Part shown: positions 32,716-40,725 of the stretch, in pieces
Layout of the letters: every line of letters starts with the position of its first letter
Position numbering within the stretch: position 1 is the first letter of the stretch
Assembly: GCF_018613875.1 (NCBI RefSeq)
Contig: NZ_JAGGPJ010000002.1
Location: 22,903-86,902 of the forward strand
DNA length: 64,000 nt
Direction: 5' to 3'
Source of the DNA: Arthrobacter sp. ISL-28
GTDB taxonomy: Bacteria; Actinomycetota; Actinomycetes; Actinomycetales; Micrococcaceae
Made by a program: the position numbers and the translations under genes
Notes under the pieces: generated by a model
The model's database searches: none
The model's input: only the letters and a program-made list of their open reading frames with translations
Told to the model about the DNA's origin: nothing

Positions 32716-34629
32716 CTACCCGGCGAGCACGCCCGACACGGCCGCGCTTACCGCCGCCTTGATTCGCCTGTGCAGGGCCCGGAGGTGGTGCCGGTCCGTG
32801 CGCACCTCAATGATGGTGCGGCCAGCGAAAGGTGCGGCAAGCGCTTCGGCGAGTCCCGCCGTCGTACTTACCGTGCAGTGCCCGACGCTGTACGCTGCGG
32901 CGAGTGCCGCGATGTCCACTGAGTGGGGCGTGCCGAAGAGGCGTTCGACGGCGTCTCCGTAGCCGCCCGCCTGGGCCACCGCGCCGTGCTCGAGGAGGCT
33001 GAAGATGGCTCCGCCGGAGTCGTTCAGAACCACGATTCGCAGCTGCGGCTGGGCTTCGCCGGCGCCGAGGAGCAGGCCGCCCGCGTCGTGCAGGAAGGTG
33101 ACGTCGCCGAGCAGCAGCGTGGTTTCCTGATGGCCTCCGACGGCGATGCCGCTGGCGGTGGAGATGGTTCCGTCGATCCCGGCGAGGCCGCGGTTGGCGA
33201 AGACAGTGGCGGACGGTTCGGTCGCGGGCTGCCCGGCGAGGTCGACGTCGCGGATGCCGTTGGATGAGCCCAGCACGAGTTGGCCGCGCGAGTACTGCCA
33301 GACGAGTGCACCCACGGACGGCCCCGTTGCCGCTTCGACGTCGGTGAGCACACTGTCTAGAGCGTGCTGCGCCGCGGAACTGGCCAGCAGCCATGCGTCG
33401 AGCCAGGCCGAGGAGCCCCGGCCCGCGAATTCGGCAAGTTCTGTGAGACTGGCCAGAGGCGTTTCGCGGCGGCGGCCAGGCTCGTGCCAGGCCACAGGGA
33501 CGGGCTCGTAGAGGGCGGCGGGAACGTCGGTGCGGGCCAGTAGCGCCGAGACCGGCCGCGAAAGCGTGGGACGTCCGAACACCACGGCGCGCTCAATCGG
33601 CAGCGCGGAGTCCGGGCCGAAGTGATCCAGCAGAAGCCGGTACGGGCCTACGGCGTTCGGGCCGAACCTCGAGTTGGACGACGGCTCGGCCAGCAGGGGC
33701 AGGCCGTGCGCTTGGGCGAACGCCTCGGCGACCGGACCGGCATCATGGCCGGCAAGAACCACGGTGCGCCGCTCCGGAAGGTCGGCCGTGGTGTGCGTCA
33801 GGGTCATCGTGAGCGGCTCGGTGCCGATACGGAACCCGCCGTGGCCGCGCTGCTCCGGCAGCCGCTCCCCCGGCTCGGGAACCAGCGGGTCGCGGAACGC
33901 GAGGTTGAGCTGGACCGGCCCGGGCGGCGTGTCCTGGAACGCCCCCGTGGCGGCGGCGAGCGCCGTATCCACGGCGCGCTGCGGGCTGTCGCCGGCGGGA
34001 ACGTCCACGGCGAAGCGGACGTGTTCGCCGAAAAGGTCCAGTTGGACGGTGGTCTGGTTCGCGCCGGTGCCGCGCAGCTCTTCGGGACGGTCGGCCGACA
34101 CCACCACGAGCGGGACTGCGGCATGGTTGGCTTCCATGACCGCCGGCAGAAGATTGCCGACGGCGGTCCCCGAGGTTGTCAGGACGGCCACCGGAGCGCC
34201 CGTCACCAGCGCCAGGCCCAGGGCGGTGAAGCCGGCGGAACGTTCATCAATCCGGACCAGCAGTTCCACCCGACCCGCTGCCGACGCTTCGGCCAGCGCA
34301 TACGCCATGGGAGCCGACCGGGATCCGGGGGACACCGCCACGTACCGGACACCGCCGTCGAGCAGGGCCGCGGTTGCGATCCGGGCCGCAGCCATCGACG
34401 TCAGCTGGCTTGCGGGTTCGGCGTTTGCGGTGGCACGCACCTGGCTCTCGGAGCCTGCGTGGCTGTCGGAGTCCGCGTGGCCGTAGTAGTCTGCGGGCGG
34501 AGTTGTGTGCGGGGTTGTGTGCGCGGGCGTAATCGCGTGCGCGGGAATGCTGACCCTGCCCCCATGGACCGGGGTGGCCGGCGTCTGGGGCGCAGGGACG
34601 GAAGGCTTGGTTGGGTCCTCGGAGGTCAC
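32716..34629 (-). CDS. menD: SEPHCHC synthase MenD
   Basis: Thiamine-diphosphate enzyme of about 637 residues that joins isochorismate and 2-oxoglutarate in menaquinone synthesis. The conserved core starts SQLTSMAAARIATAALLDGGVRYVAVSPGSRSAPMAYAL. Other features are LVRIDERSAGFTALGLAL, TTSGTAVGNLLPAVMEA (MenD hallmark), SADRPEELRGTGANQTT and the ThDP segment LLLGDVTFLHDAGGLL with VVLNDSGGAIFSLLEHGA. GTG at 34629 (VTSEDPTKPSVPAP) gives a 78-residue Pro/His/Thr-rich N-terminal extension. ATG at 34395 would start the core directly, but no ribosome-binding site decides. Further upstream the frame runs through repeats and is not coding. Gene is opposite to the ABC operon and separated from menF by it. 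Confidence 0.9.
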   Translation of the reverse strand: MTSEDPTKPSVPAPQTPATPVHGGRVSIPAHAITPAHTTPHTTPPADYYGHADSDSHAGSESQVRATANAEPASQLTSMAAARIATAALLDGGVRYVAVSPGSRSAPMAYALAEASAAGRVELLVRIDERSAGFTALGLALVTGAPVAVLTTSGTAVGNLLPAVMEANHAAVPLVVVSADRPEELRGTGANQTTVQLDLFGEHVRFAVDVPAGDSPQRAVDTALAAATGAFQDTPPGPVQLNLAFRDPLVPEPGERLPEQRGHGGFRIGTEPLTMTLTHTTADLPERRTVVLAGHDAGPVAEAFAQAHGLPLLAEPSSNSRFGPNAVGPYRLLLDHFGPDSALPIERAVVFGRPTLSRPVSALLARTDVPAALYEPVPVAWHEPGRRRETPLASLTELAEFAGRGSSAWLDAWLLASSAAQHALDSVLTDVEAATGPSVGALVWQYSRGQLVLGSSNGIRDVDLAGQPATEPSATVFANRGLAGIDGTISTASGIAVGGHQETTLLLGDVTFLHDAGGLLLGAGEAQPQLRIVVLNDSGGAIFSLLEHGAVAQAGGYGDAVERLFGTPHSVDIAALAAAYSVGHCTVSTTAGLAEALAAPFAGRTIIEVRTDRHHLRALHRRIKAAVSAAVSGVLAG

Positions 34630-34654
34630 CGAACCAGTCTGCCACCATCCAAAC

Positions 34655-35082
34655 GCTCCCGCAGTTCCTGCCATCCAAGCCCACACCCTCCCGCACATCC
34701 CGCCGCCCCAGCCCACACCCTCCCGCACATCCCGCTGCCCCAGCCCAAACCCTCCCGCACATCCCGCCGCCCAGCCCAAACCCTCCCGCACATCCAGCCG
34801 CCCCAGCCCAAACCCTCCCGCACATCCCGCCGCCCAGCAGCCAAAGGTGCGGGAGGGTGGAGCAGGACTCGACGAAACCTGCGGGAGGGTCAAGCAGGAC
34901 CCGACAAGATGTGCGGGAGGGTCAAGCAGGACCCGACAAGATCTGCGGGAGGGTCAAGCAGGACCCGACAAGATGTGCGGGAGGGTCAAGCAGGACCCCA
35001 CAAGATATGCGGGAGGGTCGAGCAGGACCCGACAAGATATGCGGGAGGGTCAAGCAGGACCCGACAAAACCTGCGGGAGAGT
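34655..35082. repeat. Converging arrays of 32-bp repeats between menD and phoX
   Basis: Left arm: five CCCTCCCGCACATCC units starting 34686, 34718, 34750, 34781 and 34813, plus a degenerate one near 34655. Right arm: eight units of the reverse complement core (TGCGGGAGGGT starting 34848, 34880, 34912, 34944, 34976, 35008, 35040, 35072), an exact 32-base period. The core is shared in inverted orientation, but the linker differs by arm: CGCCGCCCAGCCCAA-like on the left, CAAGCAGGACCCGACAA on the right. Not coding: 32 is not a multiple of three. Each unit carries two G-runs. Confidence 0.9.
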
Positions 35083-35110
35083 GGAGGGCGGAATCGGGGA
35101 CGCGGGGACC

Positions 35111-37204
35111 CTAGGCGTCCGTGCAGAACACCTGAATCACAGACGGGCGCGGGGCACGTGCCTGGCCGGGCTTCACCGATGCACCGGCACGCACGTAGTC
35201 CGGGAAGTACGAGTTTGGCGCCTCGAAGGTGCCGTCCTCGCCCGGGTGCTGGATGGAGACGAACACGTGGCCTTCGGTGTCGTGGACGATCGGTCCGCAG
35301 GTTTCGGCGTCGCGCGGGACGGCGAGGAACTGCTCCACGCGGCCGCGCTCGGCACCTTCGAGGGTGACTTTGAAGAGGCCGTCCGCCCGGCCGATGCCCG
35401 AGGGGGCGCCGTCGGTGGAGATCCAGAGGTTGCCGACGGAGTCGAACGCCAGGTTGTCCGGGCAGGAGATGGGCGAAACCTGGTCCGCCGGGAAGCCGGA
35501 GAAGTAGGTGACGTCTCCCTGCGCCGGATCGCCGCAGACCATCAGGAGGTTCCAGGTGAACTTCGTCGAAGTCTGGTCCCCGGTCTCGGTGATTTCGACG
35601 ATGTGGCCGTCGCGGTTTTCGTTGCGCGGGTTGACCTCCGTGGCGCCTTCCTTGCCCACTTTGCCGCGGTCCGAGTTGTTGGTGCAGGCCACGTAGACCT
35701 TGCCCGTGTGCAGGCTCGGCTGGACATCCTCGCAGCGGTCCATCTTGGTGGGCCCCACCTTGTCCGCGGCCAGGCGGGTGTAGACGAGCACTTCCTCGAC
35801 AGACATGCCGGCGACCTTGGACTGGCCGCCCACGACCAAGGGCAGCCATTCGCCCTTGCCGTCGAAGGAGCCGTCGCCGGGGAGTTTGCCAGTCCCGTCA
35901 ATCTCGGCCGCCGGAGAGTCGCCCGTGAACTTGGCAACGTACAGGTCACCCTCGGACAGGAGCGTCATGTTGTGCTTTCGGTAGCCCTCGCGGTACTTGG
36001 CCTTCGAGACGAACTTGTACAGGTAGTCGAAGCGCTCGTCGTCGCCGGAATATGCCACGACGTGCCCGGACTTTGCCACGATCACGTTGGCGCCTTCGTG
36101 CTTGAAGCGTCCCAGCGAGGAGTGCTTCTTCGGGGTGGACGTGGGATCGAACGGGTCAACCTCGACGATCCAGCCGAAGCGGTTGGCCTCGTTCTCGTAG
36201 CCGGGGTTGTTGGTGTTGAAGCGTGGATCGTCCAGTTCCCACTGGCGGGCGGTGGGCTTGTTGGTGAGGCCGTAGCGCTTGTCCGAGGGGGAGGTCCCGG
36301 GAGCCACAAAGTAGCCGTTGAAGTTCTCCTCACCCGACAGGATGGTGCCCCAGGGCGTGGTGCCGCCGGCGCAGTTGCCCAGTGTGCCGTTGATCCAGCG
36401 GCCTGCGGGATCGGCCACGGTCTTGACCAGCGCGGAGCCGGCCGCGGGACCGGTCAGTTCATAGCGCGTGCTGTTCAGGTAGCGGCGGTTCAGGCCGGCG
36501 CCCTTGACGTAGCTCCACGGTGTGCTCTTGTTGGCGCGCTCGAGCTCGACAACCGAGAGGCCATGGGCTGCCTGGCTGACCGCGCGGACGTCCGCAGCGG
36601 GCATCGACGGCGGGAACATGATGGCGTCGTTGGTGTACTCGTGGTTGGCGAAGAGCACGGCGCGGCGGCCCTTGCTGCCGGGGATCTCGAGGATGTCCGA
36701 GTAGTCGTTGTTGTAGCCGAACTGGCGCTCCTGGGCGGCGGCAGTCTGCGCATTGAGGTCGAACGCCGGGGCATTGTTGAAGATCGGGTCACCCCAGCGG
36801 ATGACCGGCCGCCACGTGAAGCCCGCCGGCACCGTCACGGCATCGACGTCGGCCGCGACGGAGGGAATAGCCGTGAACTGCAGCTTGGACGCGCCGGCCC
36901 GGCCGTAGCCGTCCTTTGCGGCACCCGAAAGGCCGGTCCCGCCGTCGGCAACGGCGGTTTCGGAAGAGGCCACGGAACCACCGAGTATGACGGCGAGGGC
37001 ACCGGCGGCGCCAAAGCCGAGCGCGGCGCGGCGGGACAGAGTGGTGGATGCGATGTCGCGGAAGTAGCTGTTGGAGCTGGTGTTGCAGACGTCGCCCGAG
37101 CAGGCGTTGTCACACTTGAGGGCACAGGTGACGGGGCTGCGCTTGCCTTTGGTGTGGCCGAGCATGCGCAGCAGGGCAAACTTGCGCCCGGGAATTTCAG
37201 ACAT
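35111..37204 (-). CDS. phoX: PhoX family alkaline phosphatase (DUF839), Tat-exported
   Basis: Secreted calcium/iron-dependent phosphatase of 697 residues that releases phosphate from organic phosphate esters. Start MSEIPGRKFALLRMLG has GGAAGG just upstream. The Tat signal at residues 55-80 reads STTLSRRAALGFGAAGALAVILGG, with twin arginine and hydrophobic stretch. A cysteine-bearing leader (CALKCDNACSGDVC) comes before it, which is unusual. The beta-propeller includes FANHEYTND, WGTILSGEENFNGYF, RFGWIVEVDPFDP, KHEGANVIV, MDRCEDVQPSL and CPDNLAFD. A PHO box lies upstream at 37279-37296, so phosphate-starvation control by PhoP is likely. Located between menC and menD without functional link. 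Confidence 0.93.
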   Translation of the reverse strand: MSEIPGRKFALLRMLGHTKGKRSPVTCALKCDNACSGDVCNTSSNSYFRDIASTTLSRRAALGFGAAGALAVILGGSVASSETAVADGGTGLSGAAKDGYGRAGASKLQFTAIPSVAADVDAVTVPAGFTWRPVIRWGDPIFNNAPAFDLNAQTAAAQERQFGYNNDYSDILEIPGSKGRRAVLFANHEYTNDAIMFPPSMPAADVRAVSQAAHGLSVVELERANKSTPWSYVKGAGLNRRYLNSTRYELTGPAAGSALVKTVADPAGRWINGTLGNCAGGTTPWGTILSGEENFNGYFVAPGTSPSDKRYGLTNKPTARQWELDDPRFNTNNPGYENEANRFGWIVEVDPFDPTSTPKKHSSLGRFKHEGANVIVAKSGHVVAYSGDDERFDYLYKFVSKAKYREGYRKHNMTLLSEGDLYVAKFTGDSPAAEIDGTGKLPGDGSFDGKGEWLPLVVGGQSKVAGMSVEEVLVYTRLAADKVGPTKMDRCEDVQPSLHTGKVYVACTNNSDRGKVGKEGATEVNPRNENRDGHIVEITETGDQTSTKFTWNLLMVCGDPAQGDVTYFSGFPADQVSPISCPDNLAFDSVGNLWISTDGAPSGIGRADGLFKVTLEGAERGRVEQFLAVPRDAETCGPIVHDTEGHVFVSIQHPGEDGTFEAPNSYFPDYVRAGASVKPGQARAPRPSVIQVFCTDA

Positions 37205-37278
37205 GAAGAGACCTTCCAAGGGGTGAGTTTCGGTCCCGCTCACCCTGTCAGCGGCAACTGAAATTGAGAGATCACTCC

Positions 37279-37296
37279 GGTTAAGACGCGGTGAAC
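37279..37296 (-). promoter_or_regulatory. PHO box upstream of phoX
   Basis: On the phoX strand the sequence is GTTCACCGCGTCTTAACC, two 7-base direct units (GTTCACC and CTTAACC) 11 bases apart, which is the actinobacterial PhoP-binding pattern. It starts 75 bases upstream of the phoX start codon. Confidence 0.7.
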
Positions 37297-38352
37297 TTAC
37301 AGGACTGTAAGTAGCTCGGCGCGGGCACGGCGCAGTCTGGCGAGCCACCACTCCTTCCGTTCGGAAGAAGCGGCGTACTGCTCAAGCAGCCCCTCATCGG
37401 CGACGACATCGCGGAGTCGGATGGCGCCGTCGTCGGCCACCAGCGGATCCATGGTGACGTCCGCGGCGAGCAGCGACACCGTCCCAAGGCCGCACGCATA
37501 CGGCAGTTCCGGGAGCGCGGCGGCGAGCGCCAGCCCGGCGCGGATCCCCACGGACGTGTCCAGCGCGGAGCTTACGACGGCGGGCATCCCCGCTTGGGCA
37601 ACGATGTCCAGCGCACGCCGCACTCCCCCAAGCGGGGCCACCTTCACCACGATCAGATCGGCGGCGCCGGCGCGGGCCACTTTGAGGGGGTCGTCTTCCT
37701 TGCGGACGCTTTCGTCAGCCGCAATCAGCACCGGAACGCCGCGGCTGCGCAACTGCCGGCGCACTTCGGCCAAGCCGTCAATATCCGGCACGGGCTGCTC
37801 CGCGTATTCCAGTTCGACGCCGGCCAACCGCGTGAGTGCCTCCACTGCCTCGGAAACATTCCAGCCTCCGTTGGCATCCACGCGGATGGCGGCGCCGGGC
37901 AGTGCGGCGCGGACGGCGGCGACCCTGGCGGCGTCGTCGTCGAGGGATTGCCCGCGCTCGGCGACCTTGATCTTGACGGCATCCACACGGCCGAACCGGG
38001 CCAGGATCTCCGGCACCTGCACGGCGGGAACCGCCGGCACGGTGGCGTTGACAGGGATGCTGGTCCGCAGCGGCTCCGGGAATCCATGCCAGCCGGCCTC
38101 GATTGCGGAGGCGAGCCAGCGGGACGCTTCGGCGTCGCCGTATTCCGGGAAGGCGCCGAACTCGCCCCAGCCCGCCGGTCCCCGCAGCAGCAGCGTTTCG
38201 CGTTCCAGGATGCCGCGGAATTTCACCCGCATCGGCAGCGTCACCACGCGGGCCGCCTCGAGCAGCCCCTCCACGGGCGGAACGCCGCTCAGTGATGGCG
38301 CCCGTGGAGGCATCGGGATCCGGGGAGCCCCGGGAGGCGATTCGGCAGGCAT
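37297..38352 (-). CDS. menC: o-Succinylbenzoate synthase
   Basis: Enolase-superfamily enzyme of up to 351 residues that dehydrates SHCHC to o-succinylbenzoate in menaquinone synthesis. Visible active-site parts are the KxK pair in VDAVKIKVAERG, RVDANGGWNV, ELEYAEQPVPDIDGLAEV, LIAADESVRK and DLIVVKVAPLGGV, and SSALDTSVGIRAGLALAA near the C-terminus. ATG at 38352 gives an N-terminal Pro-rich segment; a second ATG 12 codons in is also possible. The stop is next to the PHO box of phoX, so phoX transcription starts right after menC. menB and menE are not in this window. Confidence 0.9.
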   Translation of the reverse strand: MPAESPPGAPRIPMPPRAPSLSGVPPVEGLLEAARVVTLPMRVKFRGILERETLLLRGPAGWGEFGAFPEYGDAEASRWLASAIEAGWHGFPEPLRTSIPVNATVPAVPAVQVPEILARFGRVDAVKIKVAERGQSLDDDAARVAAVRAALPGAAIRVDANGGWNVSEAVEALTRLAGVELEYAEQPVPDIDGLAEVRRQLRSRGVPVLIAADESVRKEDDPLKVARAGAADLIVVKVAPLGGVRRALDIVAQAGMPAVVSSALDTSVGIRAGLALAAALPELPYACGLGTVSLLAADVTMDPLVADDGAIRLRDVVADEGLLEQYAASSERKEWWLARLRRARAELLTVL

Positions 38353-38431
38353 AAAGTCACTGTACCGGTGCCGCAGGCGCCGCTTTCAGTGCCAATGCGG
38401 CTATGTGGACAACTCCGCCACATGAAGCTTT

Positions 38432-39094
38432 TCACTCACCGGGACGCGTGGCGTGCCCCAGAATGTGGGCCAGTGGCGGGGCCAGCGGATGCGGTGCGAA
38501 GCGGAAGCGCTCATTGTCCTTCGGCTGGAATCCTGCGGCCGTGATGGCCTGCAGTGTATCCCGGTTGGGGTGGCAGCCGCCCGCCATCCGCTGCCAGGCA
38601 GGAGTCAGCACGTCCTCTGCCGCGGCAACCAGCCGGATGTCGGAACGGACGTGCTCGTAGTACGCAAGCGTTCCGCCGGGACGCAGCACGCGAAAGATCT
38701 CGGCGAGCGCCTTGCCCTGGTCAGCAACACTGCAGAGGACGAGGCTGCAGACCACCGCATGCGCGCCGGCGTCGGGAGCCGGGATATGTTCCGCCGATCC
38801 CGCGACCACCACGACCGGTACGGGGGCTGAGGCGGCACGGTGTCCGGCCAGTCCGCGCAGATAATCATCCGGCTCGACCGCCAGAACATCAGTCACGGTG
38901 GAGGGGTACAGCCCGAAGGACGATCCCTCGCCGGCACCCACTTCGATGACGCTTCCCTGCAGGCCGGACAGCAGGCGGCGGCGATGTTCCGCGCCGCCCC
39001 GGCGGTTCATTCCGACCACGGCCCTTGCGTAAGCGCGGGCGAATCGCGGGTGCTGCAGTGCAGCGGGTTCCTGCGGGCTCTGCGATGGCATCAA
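38432..39094 (-). CDS. Class I SAM-dependent methyltransferase
   Basis: 220-residue methyltransferase of the METTL7/UbiE-like class. SAM motif I is GSVIEVGAGEGSSFGLYP near residue 46, acidic motif II is VLAVEPDDYLR, then GSAEHIPAPDAGAHAVVCSLVLCSV and VLRPGGTLAYYEHVRS. Substrate unknown. The start region holds two ATGs (MMPSQSPQ). It is convergent to nothing and followed by menC on the same strand at 80 bases distance. Function within menaquinone or lipid metabolism is not supported by sequence. Confidence 0.85.
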   Translation of the reverse strand: MMPSQSPQEPAALQHPRFARAYARAVVGMNRRGGAEHRRRLLSGLQGSVIEVGAGEGSSFGLYPSTVTDVLAVEPDDYLRGLAGHRAASAPVPVVVVAGSAEHIPAPDAGAHAVVCSLVLCSVADQGKALAEIFRVLRPGGTLAYYEHVRSDIRLVAAAEDVLTPAWQRMAGGCHPNRDTLQAITAAGFQPKDNERFRFAPHPLAPPLAHILGHATRPGE

Positions 39095-39291
39095 GGGGCT
39101 GCTTTCTCTCGGAACGACGCCGGCCCCTACGTCATTGGAGGAGCCGGCGGCTTGTGGGGCGGTCTCCTTCGGACCGCTGTAACGGATTACAGATACCGCT
39201 GTTACAGGCTAAGGGACTGGGAGCCGGCCGGCCCGCGAGTCCCGCACGCGAGGCCACGACCGCACGCTGGCCACCAGTTCGCCGGCACCAG

Positions 39292-40725
39292 CTAAGGCAC
39301 CGGCTGCGGGATCCCCGCCTCATCCGTAACTCCGTCGCTTACCGGGCCGGAAACAGCACGCGGGACACCTTCCATGCCCTCCGTTCCGATCCGCGGCCCG
39401 AACCGGGCGATCACAGTGGTTCCCTGTCCGGGACCGGACATCACCTGCAGGCTGCCTCCGGCTTCACCGATGGTGTCCCTCATGATCCGCAAGCCGAAGT
39501 GTCCATCAGGCGATCCCAGACTCTGGTCGAAGCCGCACCCATCGTCGTGGATCCGTATTTCGGAGCTGGGCCCTTCCTGCCTGAGCCGAAGTTCCACCGT
39601 GGTCGCCTTGGAGTGCTTGGCAGTGTTCGCCAGGGCTTCGCGTGCCACACGATAGAACAGGGTGGCACGGTCGCGGTCCAGCTCGCACCTGGGCGGAAGC
39701 TCCAGCGTGAGGCTGATGCCGCGTTCCTCGAGCGGATCGCCGAGCCGTGCAAGGGCGCCGCGCAGGCCGAGCCGGTTCAGGTCTGGCGGGTACAGCTCGC
39801 TCGTCATGGCACGCAGGTTCCGCACATTGTCCTGCAGGATCCGGCGGGCATCGGCGAAGAGCTGGCGCTGGCCCACCGGACGGTGCATTTCCTCGGATTC
39901 CAGCATGTAAGAAAGGCCCGAGAGGTCTTGGATGACTTCGTCGTGCAGGTCACGGGCAATCCGCTGGCGTTCCAGCTCCGAGGCCTCGATGGCCCGGCGG
40001 AGGAGACGGGTTCGGCCCGCTTCATAGGCTTGGATCCTCCGGGCCAGCCGCACTGCCGGGAGGAGCTGCGCCAATTGCAAGACGCCCAGCCCCAGCAGGA
40101 ACGCCGGAGCCATGTCCACGAGGACCGCAACCTGTTCCTGGCGGACAGCATCGTCGTCGTAATAGGCCTCAAAAGCCAGGCGCTCACCGTTGGGCGCCGT
40201 CACGGGCACGTACACTTCCACCAGCTCGCCGGTGTCCACTCCACCCGCCTGCACCTCGTCCGCCTGCACTTCCAGCGTTGCTTTGATCTCCCTGCCGGCC
40301 AGGACGTCGGTGGCTTCATGCGGCAGGTCAAATTTCTGCCCGATGAGTTTCTCGTCGTCGGAGTACACCATGCGGCCCTCCGAGTCCCAGAGCCTGATTT
40401 CGAATACGGACCGCTCCACCACCCACGGACGCAGGCGCTCGTCCAGCCGGGCGATGGCTGCAGGGTCCCCCGCCAGCAAGGCCTCATCAAGGAGCGGCGC
40501 CACGATGTTCTGGGCCAAATTCTCCGTGGCCTGCTGCGAGTTCTCCAATGCGTGGCCTTCCGCTTCGGACCAGATCCAGAACCCTACCGGCGTGGTGACC
40601 ACCACCAGGGCAACTAGACCCATGACCAGGAACTGCCGCACCGCATTGAAAACCTCGGAGCGTTCAGCCTGCGGCGACTCTATCGGGTGGAACAGCACGG
40701 GCTTCAGGAAGGACGGCCTAGCCAT
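39292..40725 (-). CDS. NarL-type sensor histidine kinase
   Basis: Membrane sensor kinase of 477 residues. First helix near 31-52 (QFLVMGLVALVVVTTPVGFWIW), a 145-residue extracytoplasmic sensing region, second helix near 199-224, then the HisKA_3 dimerisation helix with ERQRIARDLHDEVIQDL (phosphorylated His261), FYRVAREALANTAKHS and DDGCGFD, and GHFGLRIMRDTIGEAGG of the HATPase_c domain. HisKA_3 kinases pair with LuxR-type regulators. The gene overlaps the following regulator gene (its upstream partner) by 8 bases, so the two are one operon and form a pair. Signal unknown. Confidence 0.92.
   Translation of the reverse strand: MARPSFLKPVLFHPIESPQAERSEVFNAVRQFLVMGLVALVVVTTPVGFWIWSEAEGHALENSQQATENLAQNIVAPLLDEALLAGDPAAIARLDERLRPWVVERSVFEIRLWDSEGRMVYSDDEKLIGQKFDLPHEATDVLAGREIKATLEVQADEVQAGGVDTGELVEVYVPVTAPNGERLAFEAYYDDDAVRQEQVAVLVDMAPAFLLGLGVLQLAQLLPAVRLARRIQAYEAGRTRLLRRAIEASELERQRIARDLHDEVIQDLSGLSYMLESEEMHRPVGQRQLFADARRILQDNVRNLRAMTSELYPPDLNRLGLRGALARLGDPLEERGISLTLELPPRCELDRDRATLFYRVAREALANTAKHSKATTVELRLRQEGPSSEIRIHDDGCGFDQSLGSPDGHFGLRIMRDTIGEAGGSLQVMSGPGQGTTVIARFGPRIGTEGMEGVPRAVSGPVSDGVTDEAGIPQPVP

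Noticed and set aside
32716..34893. menD with a long Gly/Trp-rich N-terminal extension through the repeat arm
   Set aside because: The upstream 88 codons are repeat units read by chance. GTG at 34629 or the core ATG is a better start.
34655..35082. CRISPR array
   Set aside because: Period is regular and the core short, but the linkers within an arm are nearly identical instead of unique, the arms are inverted to each other, and no cas genes are near.
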